A stretch of 64,000 nt of DNA, taken from positions 124,001 to 188,000 of the forward strand of contig CAIQWC010000012.1 in the NCBI GenBank assembly GCA_903875425.1, in the 5' to 3' direction. The position numbers were made by a program, and so were the translations under genes. Source of the stretch: an uncultured Actinomycetes bacterium (GTDB lineage Bacteria > Actinomycetota > Acidimicrobiia > Acidimicrobiales > RAAP-2). This document shows, piece after piece, positions 35,727 to 45,346 of this stretch. A model generated the notes under the pieces. It was not told the DNA's origin, did not search any database, and worked only from the letters and a program-made list of their open reading frames with translations. The stretch's first letter is position 1; each line of letters begins with the position of its first letter.

Positions 35727-36602
35727 GTGCTTGTCGCACTCTTCCCCGGCCAGGGATCTTTGAAGCCAGCCATGGGAGTTCCCTGGCTCGATCACCCCGC
35801 CTTCGTCATCGTCGACGAGATTGCTAGCGCTGCCCATATGGACGTGCGCAGCTTGCTGACCACGACGCCACTCGAGACGCTCGTGCGCACCGACCACGCC
35901 CAAATTGCTACCTTCGCGCTCTCCTTGGTCATTGCCAAGGCATATGGGATAGCTGCTGATCTTGCGATTGGCCACAGTCTTGGCGAGTACTCAGCCTTGG
36001 CCTACGCAGGAATATTGAGTCAAGACGATGCGGCAGGCCTCGTGGCCGCTAGAGGTCGCGCCATGCTCGCCGCCGCCGAAGAGACCCAGGGAAGCATGGT
36101 TGCGGTCCTCGGAGCTGATGAGTCAACGATTCAGAGCGCCATTATCGATCTCGATACGGTTGTCATCGCCAATCAAAACGCACCGGGACAGATCGTGCTT
36201 GCCGGATCTATCGAACAGCTCGCTTTACTCAAGGAGCAAGCTCGAGATCGGGGATTACGAAAAGTTATGCAGCTCGACGTTGGTGGCGCTTTCCACTCCC
36301 CCTTAATGGGGACCGCACAACGCGGTCTCGAAGAAGCGCTGGCGTCCGCGACATTTAGCGACGGCTCGATGCAGGTCATTGCCAACATTGATGCCACTGC
36401 GCACGCCGGAGGCGACCACTGGCGGGATCTTCTCAGCCGGCAACTCACGGGAACAGTACGCTTTAGCGACTCCGTTAGCGCTCTTGGGTCTGATGCGCGT
36501 TTCGTGGAACTCGGGGCCGGCGGTGTGTTGGCTGGACTCGTCCGACGGATTACGCCGGATGCTGTGGTGAGTGCAGTATCTATCCCTGAGGATCTTTCGT
36601 GA
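35727..36602 (+). CDS. fabD: Malonyl-CoA:ACP transacylase
   Basis: Loads malonate onto ACP for fatty-acid synthesis. I start at GTG 35727, with AGGAG six bases upstream and the usual N-terminus LFPGQGS at residues 5-11, giving 291 aa; the GTG at 35679 adds 16 unconserved residues. The nucleophile is Ser84 (GHSLGEYSA), with partner His190 (GGAFHSPLM). It heads the fabD-fabG-acpP-fabF cluster. There is no fabH next to it. Confidence 0.94.
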   Translation: MLVALFPGQGSLKPAMGVPWLDHPAFVIVDEIASAAHMDVRSLLTTTPLETLVRTDHAQIATFALSLVIAKAYGIAADLAIGHSLGEYSALAYAGILSQDDAAGLVAARGRAMLAAAEETQGSMVAVLGADESTIQSAIIDLDTVVIANQNAPGQIVLAGSIEQLALLKEQARDRGLRKVMQLDVGGAFHSPLMGTAQRGLEEALASATFSDGSMQVIANIDATAHAGGDHWRDLLSRQLTGTVRFSDSVSALGSDARFVELGAGGVLAGLVRRITPDAVVSAVSIPEDLS

Positions 36603-36614
36603 AAGGACAATGCG

Positions 36615-37328
36615 ATGAGTGAACGACGAACTGTGGTGATTACCGGGGCCAGCCGAGGTATTGGACTAGCGGCTGCGCGGGCCTTCGCCGATCTTGGAGA
36701 CCGGGTGTACGGATTGTCGCGATCCCAAGGTCCTGCCATTGACGGAGTCACCTATATCAGCGTCGATCTTTCGGACGGCGCACAGATTGAAGCAGCCTTT
36801 GATCGAATTGACGAAGAAACCGGTCGAATCGATGTTGTGGTCGCCAATGCCGGAATCACGAAAGATCAGCTCACGGTCAGAATGAGCGATGACGATTTTC
36901 GTATGGTTATTGAGACCAATTTGGTCGCCACCTTTCAAGTAATGCGGCGATCCTTGAAAAAGATGATGCGTCAGCGCTCGGGTCGAATCGTCTGTGTCTC
37001 GTCTATTGGCGCCTACATCGGTTTACCGGGGCAGGCTAACTACGCCGCCTCGAAAGCCGGGGTGATTGGCATGGCACGCGCCATGGCTCGAGAGGTGGCC
37101 TCTCGGGGCGTGACCGTGAACGTGGTGGCTCCTGGTCTCATTGATACCGACATGACCAGTGTGCTCGGCGAAGAAAAGGTCGAGGCCATGGCCGCTCAAA
37201 TCCCGGCTGGACGGCTCGGAACTGCTGACGAAGTAGCCGGAAGTATCGTTTTCCTCGCGTCTGAGACCGCCGCCTACATCACCGGAGCCATCCTTGCCGT
37301 TGACGGTGGCATGGGTATGGGGCTCTAG
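36615..37328 (+). CDS. fabG: 3-Oxoacyl-ACP reductase
   Basis: NADPH-dependent SDR reductase of fatty-acid elongation. It is 237 aa. The cofactor loop is TGASRGIG (10-17) and NAG lies in VVANAGIT. The catalytic Ser-Tyr-Lys is in VSSIGAYIG and NYAASKAG, and the C-terminal ITGAILAVDGGMGM is typical. The start ATG 36615 is 12 bases after fabD with AAAGGA upstream. Confidence 0.95.
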   Translation: MSERRTVVITGASRGIGLAAARAFADLGDRVYGLSRSQGPAIDGVTYISVDLSDGAQIEAAFDRIDEETGRIDVVVANAGITKDQLTVRMSDDDFRMVIETNLVATFQVMRRSLKKMMRQRSGRIVCVSSIGAYIGLPGQANYAASKAGVIGMARAMAREVASRGVTVNVVAPGLIDTDMTSVLGEEKVEAMAAQIPAGRLGTADEVAGSIVFLASETAAYITGAILAVDGGMGMGL

Positions 37329-37390
37329 GACTAGCGTTCGTAGTACCGTAATGCGAGCATTCTGCTAGCTCTAATCTTGGAGGATTAACC

Positions 37391-37630
37391 ATGAGTGACG
37401 ACGCCACCTTCGAAAAGTTCAAAGCCTGCGCCATTGAGGTACTCGCAGTCTCACCCGAAAAGGTGACCCTAGAGGCGAGTTTCGCCGATGACCTCGACGC
37501 CGACAGCCTGGACCTGGTGGAATTAGTGATGGCTCTAGAGGAGACCTTCAACATCACCGTTGGTGAAGAAGAGCTTGAGGGTGTCCAAACCGTAGGCCAA
37601 GCCTACGAGCTCGTAACAAACAAGCTCTAA
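37391..37630 (+). CDS. acpP: Acyl carrier protein
   Basis: A 79-aa acidic four-helix carrier. Ser39 in DADSLDLVEL receives the 4'-phosphopantetheine arm. The start ATG 37391 has GGAGG seven bases upstream. A 62-base gap precedes it, containing TAGCGT (37332-37337) and TAATCT (37372-37377), either of which might be a promoter element giving extra acpP mRNA. The stop overlaps the fabF start (TAATG). Confidence 0.96.
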   Translation: MSDDATFEKFKACAIEVLAVSPEKVTLEASFADDLDADSLDLVELVMALEETFNITVGEEELEGVQTVGQAYELVTNKL

Positions 37631-38826
37631 TGCTGTTCGGCGCACCCGGACAACAAATACCGACCCGTAGGGTGGTCATCACTGGTATCGGTGCGGTTTC
37701 ATGCTGCGGCATCGGCGCAGACGTACTCTTCGATGGACTCTTAGAAGGACGTTTCTCGAACGATCACCTCGTTCCGGGTTTCGAAGCCGGTGATTACTTT
37801 GGCGTCAAAGAAGCGCGCCGGGTGGATCGCTTTGCTCAACTCGCCCTTGCGGCAGCGGTAGAAGCTTACGACGATGCCAACATTGGCGACCTCGACCTTG
37901 ACCGTGTGGGAGTGATATTCGGTACTGGTATCGGTGGCATGATGACGTTGACCGCTCAACAGATGGTGCTCGCCGAAAAAGGGGCCGACCGCGTATCTCC
38001 CTTCCTGGCTCCCATGATGATGCCCAACGCAGGAGCTGCTCAAATCGCTATGCGTTACGGTTTTAGGGGCCCCGCTGAGGCCATTACCACCGCCTGTGCC
38101 GCTGGTACGCACGCCATCGGCGCAGCCGCGCGTCTCGTAGCGTCAGGTCGGGTCGATGTGGTGATGACGGGGGGCTCCGAATCCGTCGTAGACCCGCTCG
38201 CCCTAGCGGGTTTCAAGAACATGACCGCACTTTCTACGAGTGGGGTTTCTCGACCCTTCGATGTCCGGCGCGACGGGTTCGTCATGAGCGAGGGAGGCGG
38301 AGCCCTCATGGTTGAATCGCTAGAGCATGCCGAAGCTCGAGGAGCACGAATCTACGCCGAGATCATGGGAACTGGCTCAACAGCCGACGCCTTTCACATC
38401 ACCGCACCCCTCGAAGATGGAGCAGGAGCACAACGGGCGATGAAGATCGCTATCGAAGACGCCGAACTCACCGTAGCGGACATCGGCCATATCAATGCCC
38501 ACGGAACCTCGACGCCGCTGAACGATCAAGCCGAAGCCAATGCCATTTCTGCTCTGTTTGGACCCGATTCACCTCCCGTTACCTCTGCCAAGGGCGTAAC
38601 CGGTCACAGTCTGGGAGCAGCAGGAGCACTCGAGGCGGTCGCGTCAGTACTCACCATTGAGCGAGGTGTTATTCCACCCACGGCCGGCACTTCCCAGATC
38701 GACGACTCCATCACGATCGACGTGGTCTACGGCGAAGCACGCCCCTTAGACAAGCCCATCGTGCTCTCTAATTCCTTTGGATTCGGTGGCCATAACGGCT
38801 GCCTGGTTATCGGACGACGCAGCTAA
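37630..38826 (+). CDS. fabF: 3-Oxoacyl-ACP synthase II
   Basis: Condensing enzyme of fatty-acid elongation. It is 398 aa. The nucleophile is Cys156 in TTACAAGTHA; the two His are in NAHGTSTPLND and TGHSLGAAGA. The C-terminus SNSFGFGGHNG is typical. The ATG 37630 shares one base with the acpP stop. It ends three bases from the convergent trpA. Confidence 0.95.
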   Translation: MLFGAPGQQIPTRRVVITGIGAVSCCGIGADVLFDGLLEGRFSNDHLVPGFEAGDYFGVKEARRVDRFAQLALAAAVEAYDDANIGDLDLDRVGVIFGTGIGGMMTLTAQQMVLAEKGADRVSPFLAPMMMPNAGAAQIAMRYGFRGPAEAITTACAAGTHAIGAAARLVASGRVDVVMTGGSESVVDPLALAGFKNMTALSTSGVSRPFDVRRDGFVMSEGGGALMVESLEHAEARGARIYAEIMGTGSTADAFHITAPLEDGAGAQRAMKIAIEDAELTVADIGHINAHGTSTPLNDQAEANAISALFGPDSPPVTSAKGVTGHSLGAAGALEAVASVLTIERGVIPPTAGTSQIDDSITIDVVYGEARPLDKPIVLSNSFGFGGHNGCLVIGRRS

Positions 38827-38829
38827 GCA

Positions 38830-39603
38830 CTAGATCGCTGCGCGAAGCGAAGCGATAAAGGTGGCTGCTCCTTGAACTCCTTCGCCGTCAAGCAGGCGTT
38901 GGACCAAGGCCGAGCCCACGATGACGCCGTCGGCGACGGCAGCGACAGCCTTGGCTTGTTCGGCACTAGAGACGCCTATCCCAACGCATACGGGAAGATC
39001 GGTAGTCTTCTTAATTTTCTCGACAACCTCGGTGAGCTGCTCTCCGAGCTCCGCTCTCACGCCCGTCACACCCATTCGTGCTACCGCGTAGACGAAGCCC
39101 CGACTCCGCTCAGCGATCCTCCACGTTCGAGATTCCGGCGTGGAAGGTGCCACCAAGAGCACCGTGGCGATACCCGACTCGTCTGCGCTCTTGGCCCAGT
39201 CGTCGACTTCTTCGAGACTTAGATCCGCCACGATCGCTCCGGTAACGCCAGCCTGCGCCGCGAGGCCACAGAAGCGTTCAATACCAAGGTGTGCGATCAC
39301 GTTGAAGTAGGTCATCACCACAAGGGGGCCAGCAAAATCTTCCCGTGCCAACTCAGCCAGGACTCCCGGCGCCGTGGTCCCCCGTTCTAGTGCCAGCATC
39401 GAGGCCTGCTGAATTACCTCGCCGTCGATGATTGGATCGGAGAAGGGAAGGCCCACCTCGACCGCATCGGCACCTGAGGCGAAGGCCGCGTGGATAACCG
39501 CTATCCAGTCGTCAGACATTCCGGCTACCACGTAAGGAATCAAGATCTTTCGGCCGTCGCCCTTGGCCTTAGCAAGCACCGTCGCTAAATCGGGCGCACT
39601 CAC
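38830..39603 (-). CDS. trpA: Tryptophan synthase alpha chain
   Basis: Cleaves indole-3-glycerol phosphate to indole and glyceraldehyde 3-phosphate. I start at GTG 39603, which overlaps the trpB stop as GTGA. This yields 257 aa and puts the catalytic acids at Glu49 and Asp60 (AVEVGLPFSDPIIDG), the same numbers as in Salmonella TrpA. The longer frame (TTG/GTG upstream to 39723) runs inside trpB. It is the last gene of the his-trp supercluster. Confidence 0.95.
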   Translation of the reverse strand: MSAPDLATVLAKAKGDGRKILIPYVVAGMSDDWIAVIHAAFASGADAVEVGLPFSDPIIDGEVIQQASMLALERGTTAPGVLAELAREDFAGPLVVMTYFNVIAHLGIERFCGLAAQAGVTGAIVADLSLEEVDDWAKSADESGIATVLLVAPSTPESRTWRIAERSRGFVYAVARMGVTGVRAELGEQLTEVVEKIKKTTDLPVCVGIGVSSAEQAKAVAAVADGVIVGSALVQRLLDGEGVQGAATFIASLRAAI

Positions 39604-40778
39604 GCTTTGTGGCCCTTGAGAATCTCCAATACTTGTGCAACGTCCTTGTCTCCGCGGCCAGAGAGGTTGATAACCACACTTGATCCAAAGGGAATCTCTT
39701 TCCCCGCCGCCCTCAGCACCCACGCAACGGCGTGCGCACTCTCGAGAGCCGGGATAATCCCCTCGCGCGACGCTAGGCGCTGAAGCGCATCAAGAACCTC
39801 GGTATCGTTCGCTGAGACGTACGTCGCTCGACCTGTCTGGGCAAGGTGGGCATGCTCGGGACCAATACCGGGATAGTCAAGTCCCGCCGAGATTGAGTGA
39901 GCTTCTTGGATCTGGCCCATGTCATCTTGTATGAGTTGTGACCGCATGCCGTGAAGTACGCCGGGCGTACCTGAGCTGATAGCCGCTCCCCCGGCCGCCT
40001 CCACGCCGACCAAGGTTGCAGGGGAATCGACGAAACCAGCAAACATGCCTGCCGCGTTCGATCCACCACCAATGCAGGCCACCACAAAATCGGGAACCCC
40101 GATACCTTCGTGTTCGGCCTGGGCGAAGGCTTCATCGCCGACGATTCGTTGGAACTCCCGAACCATCCAGGGGAAAGGATGTGGCCCCATCACCGACCCG
40201 AGGCAGTAGTGCGTTGTGTCAACTTCGGACACCCAGGTTCGCATTGCCTCGTTGACGGCATCTTTGAGGGTACGGCTACCCGAAGTCACAGGAATAACCG
40301 TGGCCCCTAAGAGTTCCATGCGAAAGACGTTGAGAGCCTGCCGGACGGTATCAACCTCGCCCATATAGACCACACATTCAAGCCCCATGAGTGCCGCGGC
40401 GGTCGCGGAGGCGACACCGTGCTGGCCCGCACCGGTCTCGGCGATCATCCGTGTTTTGCCCATTCGCTTCGTCAGCAGGGCCTGCCCGATCACGTTATTG
40501 ATCTTGTGACTACCGGTGTGCGCCAAATCCTCCCGCTTAAGCCAGAGATTGATGCCGAGTTCTTCGCTGAGTCGATGACACCTCGTCAGCGGCGTCGGAC
40601 GTCCTGCATAGTCACGCAGGATGGTTCGGTATTCGTTCTTGAAAGCGGCGTCGCCCCAAGCGTCTCGGAAGGCCTCCTCGAGCTCGATACAAGCCGGCAT
40701 CAATGGTTCGGGTACGAACTGCCCGCCGAATGAGCCAAAGTGCCCGAGCGTACCTGGGTCACCCATCTGCGAGGTCAT
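39600..40778 (-). CDS. trpB: Tryptophan synthase beta chain
   Basis: PLP enzyme joining indole and serine. I start at ATG 40778, overlapping the trpF stop (ATGA), giving 392 aa. The PLP Lys is Lys92 (HTGSHKINN), the phosphate-binding loop is GGGSNAAG, and the N-terminal FGSFGGQFVPE is canonical for TrpB1. It is cotranslated with trpA. Confidence 0.96.
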   Translation of the reverse strand: MTSQMGDPGTLGHFGSFGGQFVPEPLMPACIELEEAFRDAWGDAAFKNEYRTILRDYAGRPTPLTRCHRLSEELGINLWLKREDLAHTGSHKINNVIGQALLTKRMGKTRMIAETGAGQHGVASATAAALMGLECVVYMGEVDTVRQALNVFRMELLGATVIPVTSGSRTLKDAVNEAMRTWVSEVDTTHYCLGSVMGPHPFPWMVREFQRIVGDEAFAQAEHEGIGVPDFVVACIGGGSNAAGMFAGFVDSPATLVGVEAAGGAAISSGTPGVLHGMRSQLIQDDMGQIQEAHSISAGLDYPGIGPEHAHLAQTGRATYVSANDTEVLDALQRLASREGIIPALESAHAVAWVLRAAGKEIPFGSSVVINLSGRGDKDVAQVLEILKGHKA

Positions 40779-41467
40779 GGTCTGCTCCAATCGTATGGCT
40801 CATCATCAGGATCACTGTCTTGGTTTAATTCGTGTCCTCGCTGAGGCCTCAAGGACTCTGCTTCACGAACGGCATTAACAAACGCCATCACCTTACGGGG
40901 ATCTTTTATTCCTGGTGCCATCTCTACGCCAGTAGAGACGTCGACGCCAAAAGGTCGTAGCGTCGAAACCAGCATCCCGACGTTGTCGGGCGAGAGCCCT
41001 CCAGAAAGGATCATACGGTTGGGATCGATGTAATTAACCGCTTGCGACCAGTCATACATCTCACCCGAACCAGGATTGGGTCCATCCACGAGGAGCAAGT
41101 CAGCTTCAAAGGCGTTTATCTGGGCTTCCGTGATCGTATTGATACTGATCGCCTTAATCACCATATTCACTCTTTGAGCGATAAATGAGACCGCTTCCGG
41201 AGTCTCATGACCGTGAAGCTGTACCACTTTGAAGCCAACCTCATTGGCGATATCGACGACTCGAAGCGGCGACTCGTCTCGGAACACTCCCACCGACCAA
41301 GCATCATGGGGAAGCCTTCGCACGATATCCTTCGCGGTCGAGATCGAGACCTGTCGAGGCGACGGCGCAAACACGAGCCCAATCGCATCGGCGCCAAGAC
41401 CTATGGCTGTGAGCGCATCAGCCTCATTCGTGATGCCACAAATCTTGACGAAGGTCTCACCGTTCAT
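40775..41467 (-). CDS. trpF: Phosphoribosylanthranilate isomerase
   Basis: Third step of tryptophan synthesis. It is 230 aa, a TIM barrel. The catalytic Cys10 is in VKICGITNEADA, the catalytic Asp is in LLVDGPNPGSG, and the phosphate site is in LSGGLSPDNV. Many actinobacteria lack trpF and use bifunctional PriA; here trpF and hisA are both present in one cluster. It overlaps trpC and trpB by four bases each. Confidence 0.95.
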   Translation of the reverse strand: MNGETFVKICGITNEADALTAIGLGADAIGLVFAPSPRQVSISTAKDIVRRLPHDAWSVGVFRDESPLRVVDIANEVGFKVVQLHGHETPEAVSFIAQRVNMVIKAISINTITEAQINAFEADLLLVDGPNPGSGEMYDWSQAVNYIDPNRMILSGGLSPDNVGMLVSTLRPFGVDVSTGVEMAPGIKDPRKVMAFVNAVREAESLRPQRGHELNQDSDPDDEPYDWSRP

Positions 41468-42261
41468 GGTGCTGTCGTCCTCGCCGCGTTCGGGAGGCGT
41501 AAGGCACGAACGGCTTCTTCCCTATTGTGCGCTGTCACGAGCGTTTCGCCAACGAGCACGGCATCAAAGCCGACATCTCTTAGAGCCACCGCGTCGCGGG
41601 GGCCTCGGACGCCGCTCTCGGCCACTTTGATTACTGATTCTGGCAGCGAAGCTCCCACCCGCACGGCTCGCTCATGATCCACTTCAAAGCTGACCAGATC
41701 TCGCTGATTCACCCCGATAATCACGGCGCCAGATTCGAGCGCGCGAGCAGCTTCACGCTCGTCGTGAACCTCCACGAGAGCGGCAATCTCGAGGTCCCGC
41801 GCAATCTGCGAGAAACGAGACAGTTCCTCATCTGACAAGGCAGCCACGATCAGCAAAATTGCGTCGGCCCCCATGATCCGCGCATCGTAGATATGGCGCT
41901 CGTCGACGCAAAAATCCTTTCGCAGTACCGGAAGCGTTCCCGCTGCGCGAGCGGCCACCAGGTCTTCGACGGAGCCGTCGAAATGCTCTTGATCAGTCAA
42001 TACGCTTAGTGCGGCAGCTCCACCACGCTCATATTCTTGGGCGACGGTGGATGCGTCTAAGTTTCCGCCAAGTTCTCCCTTGGAGGGACTACGGCGTTTT
42101 ATTTCCGCAATCACACTCAATTCATCACCACGAAGGTGCTTGGCGAAGTTCCTGGTAGGCCCACAAGAACTCGCACTAGCCCTGAGCTCGTCGAGATCAC
42201 GGCTATCGGCGATGGCCTTCGATCGATGAACCGCAAGGATGGTGTCGAGGTACGTAGCCAC
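41464..42261 (-). CDS. trpC: Indole-3-glycerol phosphate synthase
   Basis: Fourth step of tryptophan synthesis. It is 265 aa. The active-site Lys is in VIAEIKRRSPSKG, with VLRKDFCVDE and GVNQRDL following. The start is GTG 42261 with TACGCT ending six bases upstream in a 37-base gap after ygfZ, so trpC-F-B-A may be transcribed both by readthrough and from its own leaderless promoter. Confidence 0.95.
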   Translation of the reverse strand: MATYLDTILAVHRSKAIADSRDLDELRASASSCGPTRNFAKHLRGDELSVIAEIKRRSPSKGELGGNLDASTVAQEYERGGAAALSVLTDQEHFDGSVEDLVAARAAGTLPVLRKDFCVDERHIYDARIMGADAILLIVAALSDEELSRFSQIARDLEIAALVEVHDEREAARALESGAVIIGVNQRDLVSFEVDHERAVRVGASLPESVIKVAESGVRGPRDAVALRDVGFDAVLVGETLVTAHNREEAVRALRLPNAARTTAP

Positions 42262-42267
42262 CTCTCA

Positions 42268-42273
42268 AGCGTA
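42268..42273 (-). promoter_or_regulatory. -10 hexamer of predicted internal trpC promoter
   Basis: TACGCT on the minus strand, six bases before the trpC GTG. Confidence 0.55.
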
Positions 42274-42298
42274 GTGGCGAGTTAGCCCGATACCCTGT

Positions 42299-43126
42299 TC
42301 ACACAAGGGAAATAACTGCCACCGGCTCACCGGAGATTTTCAGGGCAGAACCATACGCCGACCGCTTCACGACACCGATGGCGCGCCACACCCTTGAATT
42401 TGCCGGCGCACATGCGCTCAGGACGTGCCCGACTACGTCACCGTCGGCCTCAATGGGCGAGCCAACCACAATGTCGTGACGAGATTCCAAACCGACCAAG
42501 GGCCTGGGCGGTAGTGCTGAGCGGGCGTCGAGACGCGCCACCAATTCTTGTCCTGGATAGCATCCTTTGGTGAAAGACACTGCCCTGTTCATCGCCGCTT
42601 CACCTAACTCACTCGGAATAGCGTCGTCGCCCACGTCACCGTCATCAACCGCTGGGATCGAAGCATGCCAATGTAAGGCTTCGCCATAGGGAGCACGGGG
42701 GCCTTGGAGGACCGGCTCTTCGGGGCTAAGAAACTCGCTGCCGCCAACGAGGATCAGAACGCTCGGGATCTCGATGCCATCGCTTGGTAGAGCAGTGCCA
42801 AAGCGACACAGCCCATGCCAACGCTGCGTTTCGGAGAACGAAACCTTGACTCGAATCGCGAAGCGCTTCAAGCGCGCACGTAATGCCTCCTCTCCGCCCA
42901 CGGGAGGAAGCAGTATCCAGCCATCATCGTCTTGGCGTGTCACCCGGAGCAGCTGACCGAGTCGACCTTCTGGCTGCAAGATAAACGACCACGCGCCACG
43001 ACCGTCGCCAAGGCTAGCGACATCCTGACTGAGTTGCGATTGTAAGAACACTTCGGCATCTGGACCCTCGACGAGAACGACGCCTCGGATCTGCGCAGCC
43101 CACGGTGACGAAATCTCGGAACTCAT
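42299..43126 (-). CDS. ygfZ: YgfZ/GcvT-like folate-binding protein
   Basis: Member of the YgfZ/IBA57 family, which supports repair or maturation of some iron-sulfur enzymes using tetrahydrofolate. The diagnostic motif KGCYPGQE is present in the C-terminal half. I start at ATG 43126, overlapping the trpE stop (ATGA), giving 275 aa. It is embedded between trpE and trpC, an unusual place; M. tuberculosis has a small membrane protein there. No direct tryptophan role is known. Confidence 0.85.
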   Translation of the reverse strand: MSSEISSPWAAQIRGVVLVEGPDAEVFLQSQLSQDVASLGDGRGAWSFILQPEGRLGQLLRVTRQDDDGWILLPPVGGEEALRARLKRFAIRVKVSFSETQRWHGLCRFGTALPSDGIEIPSVLILVGGSEFLSPEEPVLQGPRAPYGEALHWHASIPAVDDGDVGDDAIPSELGEAAMNRAVSFTKGCYPGQELVARLDARSALPPRPLVGLESRHDIVVGSPIEADGDVVGHVLSACAPANSRVWRAIGVVKRSAYGSALKISGEPVAVISLV

Positions 43127-44640
43127 GGTGTCAATCGAGGAGAGAAGCGTTGGGATGCGGTCACCGCAGCCAAAATCACCGCCGCTTTGGCGTGGCACTC
43201 ACGATCCTCGGAGGCCGGATCAGAATCGGCGACAATTCCAGCCCCAGCTTGTACCGACGCATGGCCTTGATCGTCGACCACCATCGTTCGAATGGCGATT
43301 GCCATATCGAGGTTGCCCGAGAAGTCAATGTAACCAACAGCGCCGCCATAGAGATCTCGTCTCGAAGGTTCGAGTTCATCAATGATTTCCATGGCGCGAA
43401 CTTTCGGTGCCCCTGACAGAGTTCCCGCCGGGAACGTGGCACGCAGCACATCGATGGGCGTCAGATCATCGCGGACCTGGCCTGAAACCTGACTGGTGAG
43501 GTGCATAATGTGGCTGTAGCGCTCCACCACCATGAATTCATCGACCTGTTGGGAGCCAAATCCGCATACGCGTCCTAGGTCGTTACGCGCTAGATCTACC
43601 AGCATGACGTGCTCAGCAATTTCTTTCGGATCTTCCGCTAACTCACGAGCGAGTCGCTCGTCGTCGGTCGCGTCAATGCCTCGAGGCCGAGAACCCGCTA
43701 TCGGACGGGAAATGGCAACACCGTCGCGAACACGCACCATGGCTTCAGGGGAGGAACCGACGATGTGCACGCCTTGGAGTGAAAAGAAATAGAGATAGGG
43801 GCTCGGATTGAGGAGACGAAGCGCACGATACGTAGCGAAAGGATCGACGCGCTCCTCGATGTCAAACCGTTGCGATAGGACGACTTGAAAAATGTCCCCG
43901 GCGTAAATCAGGTCCTTCGCCACGGCTACCCATTCTTGATATTGCGCCGAGGTAATTCGCGACGTCGCAGGAGCCGGCACAGGTGAATCGTTGGGATCGA
44001 AGCTGTGTTCAAGGGGTGCCCGGGCCTCTTCGCACGTTCGCTGCAAATCTTGAATTGCGCTGGCAGCCTGGTCATAGATCACATCAAGATCTGCGTCACT
44101 ACGTCCTGGCTCAATGAGAGCATTTGACAGCAAGGTCAGCGTCTTAGTCCCATGATCGAAAGCGACAAGATCCCCGATCAGAACCATGGCCGAGTCAAAG
44201 AGAGAAGCTTCGTAGGCTCCTGTTCCTTGGAGATGTTCGATTTCATGAATCGTGTCCCAACCAAGTACCCCAACGAGTCCGCTGTGCAGGGGTGGGACCC
44301 CGGGCACATCGGCGACTTTGAGCGAGGACACCATATCGTCTAGGGCCGCCAACATCCCCTTGTTTTGCTCAATCACAAGCGGGCCATCAACGCTGACCTG
44401 ACCATCTCGCACGGAGATCGTCGCCAGAGAGCGACAACCGACAAAGGAGTACCGAGACCAACTCTCACCGCCCTCGACCGACTCAAGCAGAAAACAATCT
44501 CCTTGGCCTCTCACTGCCATCGTTAAAGAAACCGGGGTAATGGTGTCAGCCGCTATGGAGGCGATGACAGGAATGATGTGGTGGTTCCGGGCGAGGGATT
44601 TAAAGGCCTCGCGAGATGGCGTGAGCGTTAACTCAGTCAT
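43123..44640 (-). CDS. trpE: Anthranilate synthase component I
   Basis: Chorismate to anthranilate, 505 aa. The chorismate-binding fold covers the C-terminal half: [47 protein letters not shown] and [11 protein letters not shown]. The N-terminal regulatory domain has a serine-rich stretch ([18 protein letters not shown]), part of the usual Trp-binding site. trpG and trpD are not in the cluster, so the glutaminase must come from elsewhere. The ATG overlaps the hisI stop by eight bases. No leader peptide or attenuator precedes it. Confidence 0.95.
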   Translation of the reverse strand: MTELTLTPSREAFKSLARNHHIIPVIASIAADTITPVSLTMAVRGQGDCFLLESVEGGESWSRYSFVGCRSLATISVRDGQVSVDGPLVIEQNKGMLAALDDMVSSLKVADVPGVPPLHSGLVGVLGWDTIHEIEHLQGTGAYEASLFDSAMVLIGDLVAFDHGTKTLTLLSNALIEPGRSDADLDVIYDQAASAIQDLQRTCEEARAPLEHSFDPNDSPVPAPATSRITSAQYQEWVAVAKDLIYAGDIFQVVLSQRFDIEERVDPFATYRALRLLNPSPYLYFFSLQGVHIVGSSPEAMVRVRDGVAISRPIAGSRPRGIDATDDERLARELAEDPKEIAEHVMLVDLARNDLGRVCGFGSQQVDEFMVVERYSHIMHLTSQVSGQVRDDLTPIDVLRATFPAGTLSGAPKVRAMEIIDELEPSRRDLYGGAVGYIDFSGNLDMAIAIRTMVVDDQGHASVQAGAGIVADSDPASEDRECHAKAAVILAAVTASQRFSPRLTP

Positions 44641-45001
44641 TAGCTACGTTCGCTATTTCAGCAGTATCGAGCTCTCGGAAGAAACATGACACAGCCCCGG
44701 TATGGCACGCTCCTGATCCAAGTTGTTCTACGACGACCAATAAGCAGTCGCCATCACAATCGATGCGTAGCTGACGAACCAGCTGCACGTCGCCGGAGGT
44801 TTCACCTTTGGGCCAGAGTTCTTGCCGACTCCTCGAAAAGAACCATGTTCTCCCCGACTCAATGGTTAGCGCTAGTGATGCTCGGTTCATATACGCGACC
44901 ATCAGCACTGATCCGTTGAGATCTTGTACGACGGCTGGAACGAGACCCTGAGCGTCGTAGCTAACGAGCTTTGAGAACGCTTCACCAGCCATAATCTCCA
45001 T
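44633..45001 (-). CDS. hisI: Phosphoribosyl-AMP cyclohydrolase
   Basis: Third step of histidine synthesis, hydrolysing the adenine ring of PR-AMP. It is 122 aa with no HisE domain fused. Metal-binding Asp and Cys are in [19 protein letters not shown] and TWFFSRSR-type motifs. The ATG shares one base with the groES-like stop (TAATG). hisE and hisG are not in the window. Confidence 0.94.
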   Translation of the reverse strand: MEIMAGEAFSKLVSYDAQGLVPAVVQDLNGSVLMVAYMNRASLALTIESGRTWFFSRSRQELWPKGETSGDVQLVRQLRIDCDGDCLLVVVEQLGSGACHTGAVSCFFRELDTAEIANVAND

Positions 45002-45333
45002 TAGAGGTACTGACCTGTTCCCCCAGCATCCGCTGGAGATTTGACGGCGTGGATATCACGTTCTCGAAGCACGATGTATTCGTCACCTTCGAGCTCAATC
45101 TCGAATTGATCCTCGGGATTAAAGAACACCTCATCACCAACCTTCACCGCCCGCACATGAGGGCCTACCGCGACCGCAGTGGCTTGCGTAAGTCGCCGAG
45201 ACATTTGAGCGGTAGCGGGAATCAAAATTCCAGCCCGAGATCGTCGCTCGCCTTGTGGTCCTTCTATTTGGACCATGACACGGTCGAATAACACCGTGAC
45301 CTCTTCATAGGGCTTCATGGTTGAACTCGACAT
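45001..45333 (-). CDS. GroES-like co-chaperonin
   Basis: A 110-aa GroES-fold protein: [12 protein letters not shown] at the start, a mobile-loop-like [12 protein letters not shown], and [20 protein letters not shown] and [12 protein letters not shown] in the barrel. It has an extra N-terminal stretch and a longer tail than typical 95-100 aa GroES. No groEL is adjacent; it is placed between hisF and hisI. TAGCCT, whose first three bases are the hisF stop, ends seven bases before the ATG, so it may have its own leaderless promoter. Confidence 0.82.
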   Translation of the reverse strand: MSSSTMKPYEEVTVLFDRVMVQIEGPQGERRSRAGILIPATAQMSRRLTQATAVAVGPHVRAVKVGDEVFFNPEDQFEIELEGDEYIVLRERDIHAVKSPADAGGTGQYL

Positions 45334-45340
45334 GCCCTAC

Positions 45341-45346
45341 AGGCTA
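45341..45346 (-). promoter_or_regulatory. -10 hexamer overlapping hisF stop, before groES-like gene
   Basis: TAGCCT on the minus strand, seven bases before ATG 45333. TAG is the hisF stop codon. Confidence 0.5.

Noticed and set aside
36173-36751. 192-codon minus-strand ORF opposite fabD/fabG
   Set aside because: Ser/Arg/Pro-rich shadow spanning the junction of two conserved genes.
44641-45001. Search for a trp attenuator or leader peptide before trpE
   Set aside because: trpE overlaps hisI by eight bases, so there is no room for an attenuator; no Trp-rich short ORF was seen.
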